Notes under the pieces: model-generated
Database searches by the model: none
Seen by the model: the letters and a program-made list of their open reading frames with translations, nothing else
What the model was told of the DNA's origin: nothing
Position numbers and translations under genes: made by a program
Shown: piece by piece, positions 48,691 through 59,989 of the stretch
Layout of the letters: the number at the start of each line of letters is the position of its first letter
Position numbering within the stretch: position 1 is the stretch's first letter
Source: Symsagittifera roscoffensis
Lineage: Eukaryota > Xenacoelomorpha > Acoela > Convolutidae
Direction of reading: 5' to 3'
DNA: 64,000 nucleotides
Assembly: GCF_963678635.1 (NCBI RefSeq)
Contig: NC_087069.1
Span: 21,901,138 to 21,965,137 of the forward strand

Positions 48691-48939
48691 TTGTTTGTTG
48701 AAGTTTTGAACAAACAAAAATTCACCAAACACTTTGAAAGTCTAGTTGCTATATGTCATTTGTTTCAAAGCAATGATGCATCTGTGATTTGTTTTGATGA
48801 CTCTTGCAATGGACAATCGAATCTAAAGAAAGGATGGCTTATGAAAAATGTACTTCTTGAAAGTGACTTAGATTTGTCCTATAATATATGTCGCTTTGTC
48901 ACCCATTTTATTGCAGTTGACAAGCTCCTGATACAGTGA
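48691..48939 (+). pseudogene. Unrecognised coding-like ORF
   Basis: 82 codons from a TTG, protein-like composition including ICFDDSCNGQSNLKKGWLMK and ICRFVTHFIAVDKLL. No start codon consensus, no domain recognised. Its neighbours at 50.1-51.1 kb on the same strand look similar in kind, so it may belong to one decayed plus-strand transcription unit. Confidence 0.25.
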
Positions 48940-49049
48940 TACAAAGTTGAGCTTTTGCTAGAAAAAAATTTCAGTATAGAAACAAGTCCAACGTTTCCAG
49001 CATCAAGGTTCACCTTTCACTTCCTCAATAATTTCAGCATCATGGTTAA

Positions 49050-49167
49050 TTGGCCACTTTTGATCAAGACATTCTTCTTGATGGCTGCTGTTACGTGTCA
49101 AGCTCGTCCCCACTATTCTTCAGTCGACAGCGACAAATGTTTACTCTTTACTATCTACAAACGACTA
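49050..49167 (+). repeat. 118-bp direct repeat, copy 1
   Basis: Starts TTGGCCACTTTTGATCAAGA and ends CTACAAACGACTA. By eye identical to 50931-51048, with unrelated flanks on both sides. Confidence 0.85.
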
Positions 49168-49203
49168 TTGCGTAACCTCTCTCAACTCATTCTGCTCCTT
49201 TGA

Positions 49204-50122
49204 GAATTGCATGTTTATTTTACATTTATTTGGAGCCTTTTTTGATCAATTTCACCAGATTTTAGGTAGAGCCACTATATGTATCATGATATTGACACTC
49301 TATAAACAATTTGAAAGCTTAGGTTCTTTTCAACTAAAATTTTATTTGTTGGTGATGTTTTTATTTAGTTGAACCGAGCTGCCGATCACAATTTGCGATG
49401 AAGATGAGCGGATAAGAAACATTGTATATAAATGGAGCGCTTGTTGTGGAAACAGTTGAAGAGAAGCTACACAAGCTCTAATGAAACCCTTGCATCCACT
49501 CTTGTTCTTGGATCTTTTTTCTTAGAAAGTGTTCGAACTGTTCAAAACTCGAAAAATGAATCTGATTTATTGAAAATTTTTGACTTTTTCAATGAAAAAA
49601 TAGCTTTTTGAGTGAACTATTTGATGGTTATATCAAAAACTCAACTTTCCAAAAAAATCGAAAACTCTTATCAACTTTAATGCAAACGCAAAATTGTTTT
49701 CAATTTTTGAATAAACTTGAAGAAAAATATTATAAATTGTTCTTCTTGAATAACAGTACCAGTTTTTTTTTCAAGTTTTAAGCAAGGTTCGACAAAAGTT
49801 TTATTGTTTTAGCAAGATGCGAAAGATGTCTAATTTTTTGATACATTGTTTTTTTTTTAAATTCGAAAACTGTTTCAAATTGATAACGATAAGCAAAGCG
49901 AGGTTCACCTTTCAAATAACCTTTTTGGTTACTTGGAAATTATTCATTAATTGCGGAATTCGTTTAAGCAAGTTGCTTGAGAAACTGAGATTTTGTAATA
50001 ATCATCTGAAATCGTGAAGAAAATTCGAGACCAGCACGAAGAATGCTGAAACTGCATCAAAGCGCAATAAAGTGTGTATCGTGTGAGAGAAAAGTTCTAA
50101 GCTACTGTTCACTTCAACAGCT
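49204..50122. other. Stretch without a clear gene
   Basis: AT-rich. The plus-strand ORF 49817-50017 is hydrophobic-rich but shows no domain. Confidence 0.3.
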
Positions 50123-50407
50123 TTGCAAGAAGCATCACTGACTGAAAATATAATTCGCGTTGAATTCGTAGACATGAACTTCGATGTTTGCAGTAAAATG
50201 TTAGTTTTTTGGTCAACATCAGAAAGTTTGTGTTCGAAGAGTTATCTTTTCTCAAGAATCGTACTTATCGTACAATTACCAGGAAACGTTTTCGATACCA
50301 GAACAAAAAAAAATTTGAAACTACCTCAAAGCAAAAAAATTGTGAGAAAAAATTTTAAGGCAAAAATTTACTTCAATAAAGTTGCAATAAAGATCACGGG
50401 CTATTAA
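50123..50407 (+). pseudogene. Unrecognised coding-like ORF
   Basis: 94 codons: NIIRVEFVDMNFDVCSKMLV, then LFSRIVLIVQLPGNVF and a basic tail. No domain recognised. In the region between the integrase and polymerase of the Polinton-like element a capsid gene would be expected, but nothing here allows that call. Confidence 0.25.
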
Positions 50408-50689
50408 CAAAGAAAACAAGTTATAATCTTAAGTCTTGAAAAATAGGGGGATAGTGAAGAACTACGACGGGCACACTTTTTGATGAATATAGGATGCCTT
50501 GTACTAAATCAGACTTGACAACTCTATATAACAGAGTTAAAAAGCAAAATGTCATCAATTTTATGTGTAAGAGAAACAAAAAAGGACGATCCAATTTGAC
50601 CACTTTTGTGGCACTGCAAAAAAGTGCCCATGGGATGTCGAGACTCGGTGATTCGGTAACCTCAACCGAGAAGCCATCAAGTTAAATGT

Positions 50690-50930
50690 TTCACTTCGGA
50701 CTCAAAGCGCCAGCCATAGATGGACAACTTCTGATGTTTCAAGAAGAGTTATGGAAAAACTATTCTTGACACATCCACCTCCAAAAACAACACCCAATTT
50801 CTTGAAAAATCAGGATGGGATCCGAAACAAGTTGGTTTCGTTTCGAAAGATATTTTGCCAATAGCTGAAATTATAGTAGAAAAAACCATCCTAATTGATG
50901 ATATCGGCATTAAAGATGGAAATTTTGAGG
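50690..50930 (+). pseudogene. Frameshifted coding-like stretch ending at a repeat junction
   Basis: One frame gives HRWTTSDVSRRVMEKLFLTH, another, after a shift near 50760, EKSGWDPKQVGFVSKDILPI and EKTILIDDIGIKDGNFEVGH. The latter runs straight into the 118-bp repeat at 50931 where it stops. Not recognised. Confidence 0.3.
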
Positions 50931-51048
50931 TTGGCCACTTTTGATCAAGACATTCTTCTTGATGGCTGCTGTTACGTGTCAAGCTCGTCCCCACTATTCT
51001 TCAGTCGACAGCGACAAATGTTTACTCTTTACTATCTACAAACGACTA
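50931..51048 (+). repeat. 118-bp direct repeat, copy 2
   Basis: Identical to 49050-49167. In this copy a plus frame reads TFDQDILLDGCCYVSSSSPL, and the same frame is open in copy 1. Confidence 0.85.
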
Positions 51049-52180
51049 GTAGATACGAGTCTGTAGATACGAGAATACAGTGAAGATTCTACGACACAAC
51101 AAAAATTTTACCTATGTCGATAAAATCGACAGTTTTTTCAATTGCCTCTGATGCCCATTTTATGATAAGTTTTTCAGTCTATCTCAAAACATCAACAGGC
51201 ATCTTCTACTTTGCCAAAACCGAGTCAAAAACATCTGAAAAATATACTTTTTACGTCAGACATCACTTCGCAAAAGTTTGGGTTCATTATTAGGTGTTCC
51301 CGTGAAGATATTTTATTTGTCGCCTTTTAGTTTTAGAACTTTCTTTTCGCACCGATGGAAAACTTGAAACCGACAGAAAGGATAACCTGGGTTGTGAAAA
51401 ATGAATGAAATATGGTGCCAATCTCAACCAGTTTGCTTGAAAAACAAAACCAAAATGGAAATCAAACGATTATCACCATGCTTAATGACCGAGGAAGTTT
51501 CATTAAAAGTGAAGCATGAGAATACGAAGGTGAATCTTATGAGGATGAAAAAAAAACGTTGCATCCACCCAATTTCCCAGGTTTCAAAATAACAATTGAT
51601 TGATTTGATGCAACGTCTAGAGAGATACACCAAAACCCCACCAGTTTTAAGTTTCAGCAGTAGACGGTTCCATATAGACCTCTCCAAATCAATTCTCTTT
51701 CCCTAACATATCATTGAAAACGAGTTTGAACCTTCAGGTATCAAGAAAGCCAATGAACTTTTTTTCTTCGAAATTGAATTTTCAGCTGCTGGAACTTTTG
51801 AAGTTTTTGAATGAAGGTACCACTTTTCGTTCTTGTCTAAAACATACAGAACCCGTGAGATAAATGAAATTTCATTATGAAGTTAAATGGTTTGACACTC
51901 TGAACAAGCTCGACGAATAACAAATATCGCAGTACGGTGCAATGAATGTTGCATCGAAGAGAAGGAGAGAAAACCTTGGATAAAAATTGGATTATTTTTT
52001 AAAGAATTTTTCCCAATACTCGGTTAATTGAAGAGCAAGCAATAAAAAAAAATCGGCCTAGAAACTAAACCAACAAAAACACTAGAAAGATACAAGTACC
52101 TAACAGCTATCTGGGAGCAAAAAAACTTTTTAAAAAATTCTTAATTTTTCACAATGGTGTAAAAACAAAGATGTGTGCTT
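51049..52180. other. Decayed coding-like sequence, no assignable gene
   Basis: Plus-strand frames in pieces: NQNGNQTIITMLNDRGSFIK (near 51450) and THTP-type acidic or Pro-rich bits near 51520-51590. They look like protein remnants in shifting frames but match nothing I know. Confidence 0.25.
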
Positions 52181-52333
52181 CTTGACGCCATGAAGAAAAC
52201 TATAGACTTAACTCTTGACACGGGGACAGATCTGTCAATTCTACGATGCACACTACCAAATCCTGCGAATGTATGTCTACACAAGCCAACCGACAATAAA
52301 CTTTATCCCATCCTCTCGCTTGATTGTGGCTAA
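52181..52333 (+). pseudogene. Retropepsin-like fragment (DTG motif)
   Basis: 50 codons: LDAMKKTIDLTLDTGTDLSI with DTG at 52217-52225 in the hydrophobic-DTG-x-D-x-S context typical of retroelement aspartic proteases, followed by a Pro/Leu-rich stretch and a stop. No RT or integrase follows, so it is an isolated relic, or the match is chance. Confidence 0.3.
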
Positions 52334-53043
52334 CTAGAGAAAAAACGGTAAGGAATGACAAATGGCTCTTCAATTACTTTCACAGGAAAAACAAGCAGAC
52401 GAGACGGTTTTCGAAATTCGAACAACTCGTGTATTTCAATCGTTGCAAATGATGTCAGTCAACTTTTTTAAGATGCAACTACAACGAAGAAACTGAAAAA
52501 ACTGGCCATGTTTGATTTTTTCAATTTTCGAGATCCCCATATAAAATTGAAAGCTACAACACGAAGAAAATCAGAAAAAACTGTTTGCTTTAGTATCGAT
52601 GGATGATGTAATTTTTTATCGAAGCAGTGGGTTTCTTTTCTGCCAATGTCAAAAAGCTAGACCCATCCTAACCGATGAAGATATCAACCAAGGAATCAAG
52701 AAAACATAACTGGAAGAGATTCACGAAGGATAAATTTGAGAAAACGGATAGTCCCTGGTTCAAATGTGTAAGTATAATAATGATTATTTTAGTCAAGTTA
52801 GAACATTATTTCTCTTCAAAAAAACATTCATACAAGTTTCTATTTCCGTTGCAAAACATGATGGAACAAACAGTTTTCGGCTACGTAAAATGCGATCTCA
52901 TAGCCCCAGATGAATTTAAGTCCAATTTCTTCAGTTCATCGTCATTTTTTTTAACAAAAAACAAGTTACCAGAATTGATATTGGGGCACGTATGAAAATA
53001 TGAGCGAAGAGATTTTTTTTGTTAAAACAGTGCAACCTATTTT
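52334..53043. other. Stretch without a clear gene
   Basis: A plus-strand ORF 52675-52995 (106 codons) has no recognised domain. It ends shortly before the repeated module at 53044. Confidence 0.3.
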
Positions 53044-53784
53044 GATATCGTTTTCCAGTTTATTCAACGGATCACATATAACAACTCTTTTCAGCTTAAT
53101 TTGATTGTTAGAGTACAATGTACAAAAAGTACTGAATTTGCTAAAAAAAACCCTCAAACAATCTATAATTTTAAATAATAAGGTTTTTTTGATGCTTGGC
53201 GAGACAGTGATTGAATCATTAAACTGGTGCCGTAGCCGAAGCAATGGAATTGCAATAAGTTAGTTTCTATGGTTATCAAATATTGACTAGCTTACAAGGA
53301 CAAAGAAACTTATTGAACGAGAAATCCATGAAGTTATCAATAACCGGAACTTAAGAAACTCAATTTTGTAACTAAAGACGTGTATGCAGCATAGCTTGCA
53401 GAATTCACTATAAATAATCATGAGCAGATTAGTGAGGATCCTTCGAGCTATAGTACGCCAAGTTAAAACAGTTGGATCTGAGTTATTTGTTCCATAAGAT
53501 TTGCGACGTCAACAAGATTTGGAAATGGACGAAGATTCTTTCGATATGTGGCAAAAAAATGTTTGAAGGTATGCTTCCGAGCAAGCAAAAAGAATAGGGG
53601 AAGAGCAAAACACGGATTTCGAAATAATTTCACAGCAGATTCGAAAAGCTTGTTTTTTCTCGGCACTTGCTGCTCCAAACTCGAACAAAAAATCATAAGA
53701 GCGAGCCTGCGTTATTCGTTGCACCAAAATGTAGTGTCTCTGTAGTCAAACTTTTTGCTGTTACAATAAAAAAGTCGAAAGTTT

Positions 53785-54015
53785 ATGATTGACAGTAAAG
53801 TACTGAAAAAACGAGTGTTGAAAGACACTGGAGATGACATGATGGCATAACGTCGACAATTTTTGTATGATGCAATTAGTTTAAAGTCATGCATTAGAGA
53901 ATTTGAAACGACTGAACGTGCAGTTGCAACTTGTATAGAAAATAAAAAAGACAAAGCCTTTTTTTATCTGAAAAGGGATGTTTTGTATGAGATGGAATAC
54001 ACACTAGTATACTAA
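53785..54015 (+). pseudogene. Shared 77-codon ORF of module B, copy 1 (one stop)
   Basis: ATG 53785, stop TAA 54013. Begins MIDSKVLKKRVLKDTGDDMM, has RRQFLYDAISLKSCIREFET, ends DVLYEMEYTLVY. One in-frame TAA separates the first two parts. In copy 2 that codon is AAA, but a different break occurs later. No family recognised; helical and basic in the middle. Confidence 0.4.
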
Positions 54016-54669
54016 AATTGTATAAGTAAACTAGTAAAAATGTATACGATGCAGTAAATGGACACGTTTTCTCTGCAACGGTTTTTTTTTTCACTAATTG
54101 TTTCTTTTTAGAGACTAAGCGTTGGTTTTACAAAACTTGCCTGATTCTCGAAAGAAAACTTTTCTTTGATTTTCTTTGATTCTATAGTAAATGAAAGTTG
54201 CGGACAAGTCAAATAAATTTTGCGGCTTATAGATCATATATATTTACGTCATAAAATAGATTTCGTAAAATGGTCATCAAAATCAGGAGCCACAGAGCTT
54301 AACAGCTCTTCCTATTTCAATTCCTGAACAAAAGTTGCTTTTCTTCTATTCTTCAGGCGTATAGTTGAATTGCTGGAGCTCTAATTTGTCGCATACATTT
54401 GCTCTCAAGCAGTTCGTCACCCAAACTGGTGTTTTATGAGCTAAACTCAATGTTGTTGGGTTTTCGTTATCTGTCTGTTTTTTTTAAATACCTAATTGTA
54501 TGAAATGAATTGAAATGTGAGTTTTGATAGAAATCAAAAAAGACGGTTAATCAAGTAGAAGCAACTAAAAAGTAGTATAAATAACCTAAAACTTAAAAGC
54601 ACTGTTCATTCTACCGAAATAAGGCAGTAGCAGTATAGTAAAAGTGGCTAGGAAAATGACCACATATAA

Positions 54670-54765
54670 CCCCCCTTTTTTTCGGTGTGCAGTTGCACTG
54701 ACCACTTTTAAACCCCAAAGGTATTAAAGCTCCTACTTTTTCAGGCACACATGTTTTATGGGGGG
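54670..54765. repeat. Stem with C6/G6 arms in module B, copy 1
   Basis: AACCCCCC (to 54675) can pair with GGGGGGTT (from 54760) across a loop of about 84 bases. In copy 2 the arms are C5 (59814-59818) and G5 (59905-59909), so the change is matched on both sides. Confidence 0.5.
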
Positions 54766-54845
54766 TTGAAATTGGTAATTATCAAGCCACTTTATTGAAA
54801 CGGGAATGGCATTAAGTTTTGGTTGGTGCATGTTTTTCCTTTGAC

Positions 54846-55112
54846 TTTGACAATTTTTACTGCGCGCGTTTTATTGTTGATTATTTTGTAATCTTTATCA
54901 ACACGTGTGGGATTAAAATAAATGCTGTGATATTGGTTTATTTTGTTGTTGTTGCTTCGAATACCCCTCTCACGGTTAGATTTGATTATTTTACTTTTTC
55001 GGTCAAAAGTACAATTTTGAAAAGCTTTATTTCGTGAACGAAAAGTACTATAAAGCTAATCTTTTACCTTTATAATCAGAAGTTAGTCAGAATCGTCCAA
55101 TATAATAGCACG
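54846..55112. other. Unique 267 bp between module B and the polymerase gene
   Basis: Pyrimidine/T-rich, contains CGCGCG at 54862. A plus ORF 54819-55037 spans the module edge and is not supported. Confidence 0.35.
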
Positions 55113-55382
55113 TCAATTTAGGCACCGCCGTTTAGGTGGTCTAGTTTCTTCCGGTTCATTTTCTTCTCGAGCCTCAATATCCAAATAGGGGCAGTTGTAC
55201 GCTGTTGGTTCTGACTCACTCTGCCAACTTAGTTGGTCGAAATCTACCAAATCCTGTTCTAGTTCTTGAAGAGTGTTTGTAGGTTGATTGAACCCCATGT
55301 GTGGCGGTGTAAAATTATCCACGTTACATCCCCCCTGCGCTTCTATAGAGTGAGGACCACGTCTACGTCGTATTCGTCCCAC
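55113..55382 (-). CDS. ORF overlapping the polymerase 3' end, acidic with a basic tail
   Basis: 89 codons, intact. N-terminus MGRIRRRRGPHSIEAQGG, then a Gln/Asp/Glu-rich middle (TLQELEQDLVDFDQLSWQSE) and a terminal RPPKRRCLN that looks like a nuclear-localisation signal. It overlaps the last 40 bases of the polymerase frame in another frame. Either a separate small protein or, after a frameshift, a polymerase C-terminal extension. Not recognised. Confidence 0.45.
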   Translation of the reverse strand: MGRIRRRRGPHSIEAQGGCNVDNFTPPHMGFNQPTNTLQELEQDLVDFDQLSWQSESEPTAYNCPYLDIEAREENEPEETRPPKRRCLN

Positions 55383-55665
55383 TCCATGATGCGCCCAATT
55401 GCTCTCAAGAACATATCCTCACGCAAACGTTTATGTCCGAAAGGACTAGTAGTTAATCTGTCTGCATGTATATAACGCTTTTTGTCAATTGCGCTCAGGG
55501 AAAATTTGTTCGTTATTATGGTTTTTAATTTGTGATTACAGGAATTTATCCGCACATTTTCTGACCGGACCAGCGAACTGTAAGTCAAAGTTTGTTTGTA
55601 TTTATTATGGGTTAGCTCCCTTTTCGTATATTTAGAAATGACCTTGGTTCTTATCTTATCCATGG

Positions 55666-55727
55666 CTGAAACGAAAAAACATTCATTTTACTGCAATTTT
55701 CTAACAGTTTTGAAAATAGAAACTTAC
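55666..55727 (-). other. 62-bp intron in the polymerase B gene
   Basis: On the minus strand the frame through KPKLYSLI is followed by a perfect GTAAGT donor and, 62 bases later, a TTTTTTCGTTTCAG acceptor, after which the frame resumes at MDKIRTKVISKY in matching phase 1. Without removal the frame would stop or shift. Confidence 0.7.
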
Positions 55728-57689
55728 TGGAAGAAATAAGGCTGTACAGTTTGGGCTTTAGTCCGACGTACTACTGTTTGATCTCCCCGACGAACTCGTC
55801 CTTGATTTTGAGGGTAACCCTCAAACTCTCGTTGGTGTAGAGGGGGTGGGTGGCTGGTAGATTTGAAAAGTCAAATGATTTCGCAGTTCATGATTTTTCT
55901 CAATTCCATTGTAGAGGTATTTGCTGCGGGTTTCATACAAGAACGAATCAGTGTCCGAATATAAAAGAGTTGCGTCAAAATTTTTCTTGATTGTTTTGTA
56001 ATGGAACTGGAACATGTAAACGTTTGCCAAATCTAATATCGTTGCATCAACAACTCTGGGCTTATCATATTTAATGTTCACAGAATTTGAGGTTACAGAT
56101 ACCAATAAATGGTCAATAAATTTTACCCTGCTAAATTTTTTTCCTTGATAAATTTTGCAATTTTTCGGCATTGCGAACAATAGCTACAATAAGTCGATTC
56201 CTTTCTGATTCGCAGAGTTTTCCAAATGAACATTTATAATTAGCTTGAAGAAATCTTATTCAAACTTGGCAGTAGCTTTTTTTCGGAGCTCAGTGTTCAT
56301 TTCAACAAATGATGCAATAGCTTTTTCTAGTCTCAACTGCAGTATTCGATTAAGTTTTTCAATTTTCAAATCAGGTTTGACATAGAGCTGAAGTGTTAGG
56401 TAGTGTACACTATTTTTTTTCTTTGAAGAGAAGTTTTGTATGAGCTTCGGCGTAGTGCCCTTTATCCGAAAGGTTCGTTTTTTTCAACATGTCCAATTGA
56501 AGCTCACTGAGCCACATTTTGGATACATTTTTTTGTTGGGGCGAGTGGTAATCCGAATGTGCATCGTGCAAATGATCGGGGTATAAAAAATCAACGTCCA
56601 AAATGTATCCAACTTTGGATTCTCTGCTCATGTTGAGAATTTCGAATACAGTTACTTGGTCATTAAACTCAAAATGAAACTTCTCCATAAACCCGCCATA
56701 TGAAATAATCGCGTCTATCATGAAGAGGAAACTGTTAGGCTGTTTAGGGTTGTTTTTTTTCACAATTTTTTTGTCGGCAGAAACAAAAATTTTTCAAACA
56801 CACTTGCAAGGCCCACCCTGATCAGGTTTTCTGCAATATCCCAAGTGCTCCCTATCAGTGAGTAAATGGAGGTCAGCCTTGCATGTTCGCAAAAACGCAT
56901 CCCCTGAGAGATTGCTAACCGTAAAATACTGAGCACAATCTAGCTTATAGGTTGCATAACACACTCGTCTGTGCTCTCCAAAAACGCATGCAAGAATCAA
57001 GATATCAGTCGTTAGACACAAATCCTTGTATTGGCCCAAAGACTGACAACCGAAACGAGTGTACATTAACCATGCATGTTGGTAATCTTTTTCACTGTCA
57101 CTAACAGCACCTCCTTGCAGCGTGTTGATCCACTTGTCCCGTGCAGGTAGTCCATCTTCTGTGTATCTTGCATGGCTGTCAACATACGAGTAGGGGAAGT
57201 AACCTTTTTTTGTCGACTCAATGCTTTATCTTTTTACGGTCGGCTATCTAAGTGGTTATCGACATATATGAATTCTTCCACGGGTAGATTCCGAGCTAGC
57301 TCATCTAGTGAGCTGTTCAAAATTTTAAAACTGTCCACAAAACGGATTTCTTCGTAGACATTACGGACATTTCCTTTTTCGTTAGTGTACGATCTAATCC
57401 ACACTTTCATTGGACGTGAAATAAATTTTTGGTCATTGAGTTGAATGACCGAAAAGGTGTTTCTTGTATTGGTATCTTGCAGACTCTTCAGTCTATGGTG
57501 AAAATCATAATTCTGGAGATTGTGGGTAAATATTGGGGTGAATTGTAAGAGGTGTCTCAGGAAGTTGCATCTGATGTGAGCCCATCCGTGGAATGATCCA
57601 TCGAAATGATTATGGTCCATTACTTTTGCGTTAGTTTCGGAGAATTCCTCTTCGCAAATCCAGCTTTTTTCACTGTCTTCAAGAATAGT

Positions 57690-58107
57690 GGTGCTTCCGA
57701 GGTAGTTCGGGTATCACCGTTTTTTAATTTGGAAAGTCAAGCCCAATGCTTCCAGAATTCGAACGAATTTAGTCATCGCGTCCACTCCTCGATGAAGTGA
57801 AAAAAACGCTACAAGGCTAAATTTGCTGGATTTTTGTTTTTCAATTAAGGGTAGAAGAATCTATTCATTGTACCTGGAGAAAAATTTTGAATGATATTTT
57901 TATACTAATTTTCAATGTCATCATATTAATAATTCTTCAAAGAATATGCAGCCAACCATTTGTTCTGATGTGCTTAGATACAGCTTCACACCATTTTTAA
58001 AAAAGTAATGATTAAAACTGCAACTAATCTGAAGACATTCACACTTGCGTCCAATAGCCGGTTGTCCCATTGGGTAGACAAAATCACCAGTTGGCTCCTG
58101 CGCTCTT
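57690..58107. repeat. Polymerase segment A, short copy
   Basis: Starts GGTGCTTCCGAGGTAGTTCG and ends TGGCTCCTGCGCTCTTGA. It matches 59990-60818 but lacks the middle (about 60181-60545). Carries polymerase N-terminal coding sequence out of frame, followed directly by module B. Confidence 0.8.
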
Positions 58108-58937
58108 GATATCGTTTTTCAGTTTATTCAAGGGATCACATATAACAACTTTTTTGAGCTTAATTCGAATTTTGGAGTACAATGTACAAAAAATCCTGAA
58201 TTTGTTAAAAAAACACTCAAACAATCTATAATTTTAATTAATAATGTTTTTTGATGCTTTATTCGAATTTTGGAGTGCAATGTACAAAAAATCCTGAATT
58301 TGTTAAAAAAACACTCAAACAATCTATAAATTTAAATAATAATGTTTTTTGATGCTTGGCGAGACAGTGATTGAATCATTCAACTGGTGTCGTAGCTGAA
58401 GCAATGGAGTTGCAAGAAGTTAGTTTCTATGGTTATCAAATAATGACTAGCTTAAAATGCCAAAGAAACTTGTTGATCAAGAAATCCATGAACCTATCAA
58501 TAACCTACAAGAAACTCAATTTTGTAACTAAAGACTGTATGAAGCATAGCTTGCAGAATTCACTATGAAACATCATGAGCAGAGTTGTGAGGATACTTCG
58601 AATTTTAGTACGCCAAGTTAAAACGGTTGGAGCTGAGTTATTTGTTCGATAAGATTTGCGATGTCAACAAGTTTTGAAATTGAACGAAGATTCTTTCGAT
58701 ATGTGGCAAAAAATGTTTGAAGGTATGCTTCCGAGCAAGCAAAAAGAATAGGGGAAAAGCAAAACAAGGATGTCGAAATAATTTCACAGCAGATTCGAAA
58801 AGCTTGTTTTTCTCTGCACTTGCTGCTCTAAATTCGAAAAAAAAATCATAAGAGCGAGCCTGCTTTATTCCTTGCACCAAAATGTAGTGTCTCTGTAGTC
58901 AAGCTTTTTGCTGTTACAATAAAAAAGTCGAAAGTAG

Positions 58938-59108
58938 ATGTTTGACAATAAAGTACTGAACAGACGCGTGTTGGAAGACACTAGAGATAGCATGATGGCA
59001 AAACGTCGACAATTTTTGTATGATGCAATGAGTTTAAAGTCATGCATTAGAAAATTTGAAACGACTAAACGTGCAGTTGCAACTTGTAAACAAAATAAAA
59101 AAGTCTAA
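58938..59108 (+). pseudogene. Shared ORF of module B, copy 2 (truncated by frameshift)
   Basis: ATG 58938, stop 59106-59108. Begins MFDNKVLNRRVLEDTRDSMM and has RRQFLYDAMSLKSCIRKFET without the stop that copy 1 has. It ends early, and the homologous C-terminus (DVLDEMEYTLVF) continues in another frame to about 59168. Confidence 0.4.
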
Positions 59109-59487
59109 GCCATTTTTTATCTCAAAAGTGATGTTTTGGATGAGATGGAATACACACTTGTATTCTAAAAACTTATAAGTATACTAGTAGAAATGTATAC
59201 GATGCAGTAAATGAACAACGGTATTTTTTTTTCACTAATTGTTTCTTTTTAGAGACTAAACGTTGGTTTAACAAAACTTGGCTGATTCTCGAAGGAAAAC
59301 TTTTCTTTGATTTTTTTTTGATTCTATAGTAAATGAAAGTTGCGGACAAACAATATAAGTTTTCCGGCTTATAGATCATATCTACTTACGTCATAAAATA
59401 GGTTTCGTAAAATGGTCATCAAAATCAACAACAACAGAGCTTAACAGCTCTTCCTATTTTAGTTCCTGAACAAAATTTGCTTTCCTT

Positions 59488-59892
59488 CTATTCTTTAGGT
59501 TTATAGTTCAATTGCTGGAGCTCTAATTTTTCAATTACATTTGCTCTCAAGCAGTTTGTCACGCAAACTGGTGTTTTATGAGCTAAGCTCAATATTGTTG
59601 GGTTTTCGTTATCTGTCTGGATTTTTTTTAAATACCTAATTGTATGAAATGAATTAAAACGTGAGTTTTGATAAAAATCAAAAAAGACGACTAGTCGAGT
59701 AGAAGCAACTAAAAAGTAGTATAAATAACCTAAAACTTGAAAGCACTGCTCTGTGTACCGAAATAAGTCAGTAGCAGTATTGTAAAAGTTGCTAGGAAAA
59801 TGACCACTTTTAACCCCCTTTTTTTTTGGTGCACCGTTGCACTGACCTCTTTTAATTACCAAGGGGATTAAAGCTCCTACTTTTTCAGGCAC
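59488..59892 (-). CDS. 134-codon ORF on the minus strand of module B copy 2
   Basis: The C-terminal third, ILSLAHKTPVCVTNCLRANV then EKLELQQLNYKPKE, corresponds at protein level to module B copy 1 (KTSLGDELLES-type frame shifted), and the stop lies at the same place. The N-terminal two thirds overlap the C5/G5 stem and look less protein-like. Not recognised; it may be a last exon. Confidence 0.3.
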   Translation of the reverse strand: MPEKVGALIPLVIKRGQCNGAPKKKGVKSGHFPSNFYNTATDLFRYTEQCFQVLGYLYYFLVASTRLVVFFDFYQNSRFNSFHTIRYLKKIQTDNENPTILSLAHKTPVCVTNCLRANVIEKLELQQLNYKPKE

Positions 59893-59989
59893 ACATGTTT
59901 TAAAGGGGGTTAAAGTTGGTATTTTTCAAGCCACTTTATTGAAACTGGAATGGCATTAAATTTTGGTTGGTGCATGTTTTCCTTTTGAC

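Larger units (their letters stand above)
53044..54845. repeat. Repeated module B, copy 1
   Basis: Begins GATATCGTTTTCCAGTTTATT and ends GCATGTTTTTCCTTTGAC. It matches 58108-59989 over its whole length in the same orientation with substitutions and small indels. Contains a shared small ORF (53785-54015) and a C6/G6 stem (54670-54765). Confidence 0.85.
58108..59989. repeat. Repeated module B, copy 2, inside the polymerase gene
   Basis: Direct repeat of 53044-54845. It additionally has an internal tandem duplication of about 103 bp (the block around TTCGAATTTTGGAGT to TTTTTTGATGCTT occurs twice, from about 58157 and 58261). It sits between the two A copies. Confidence 0.85.

Noticed and set aside
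53463-53954. Minus-strand ORFs in module B (and 58638-59047)
   Set aside because: Overlap the plus-strand shared ORF region and show more breaks between copies; judged shadows.
57172-57357. Plus-strand ORFs across the polymerase
   Set aside because: Antisense to the clear polymerase frame; same for 57606-57800 and 60161-60510.
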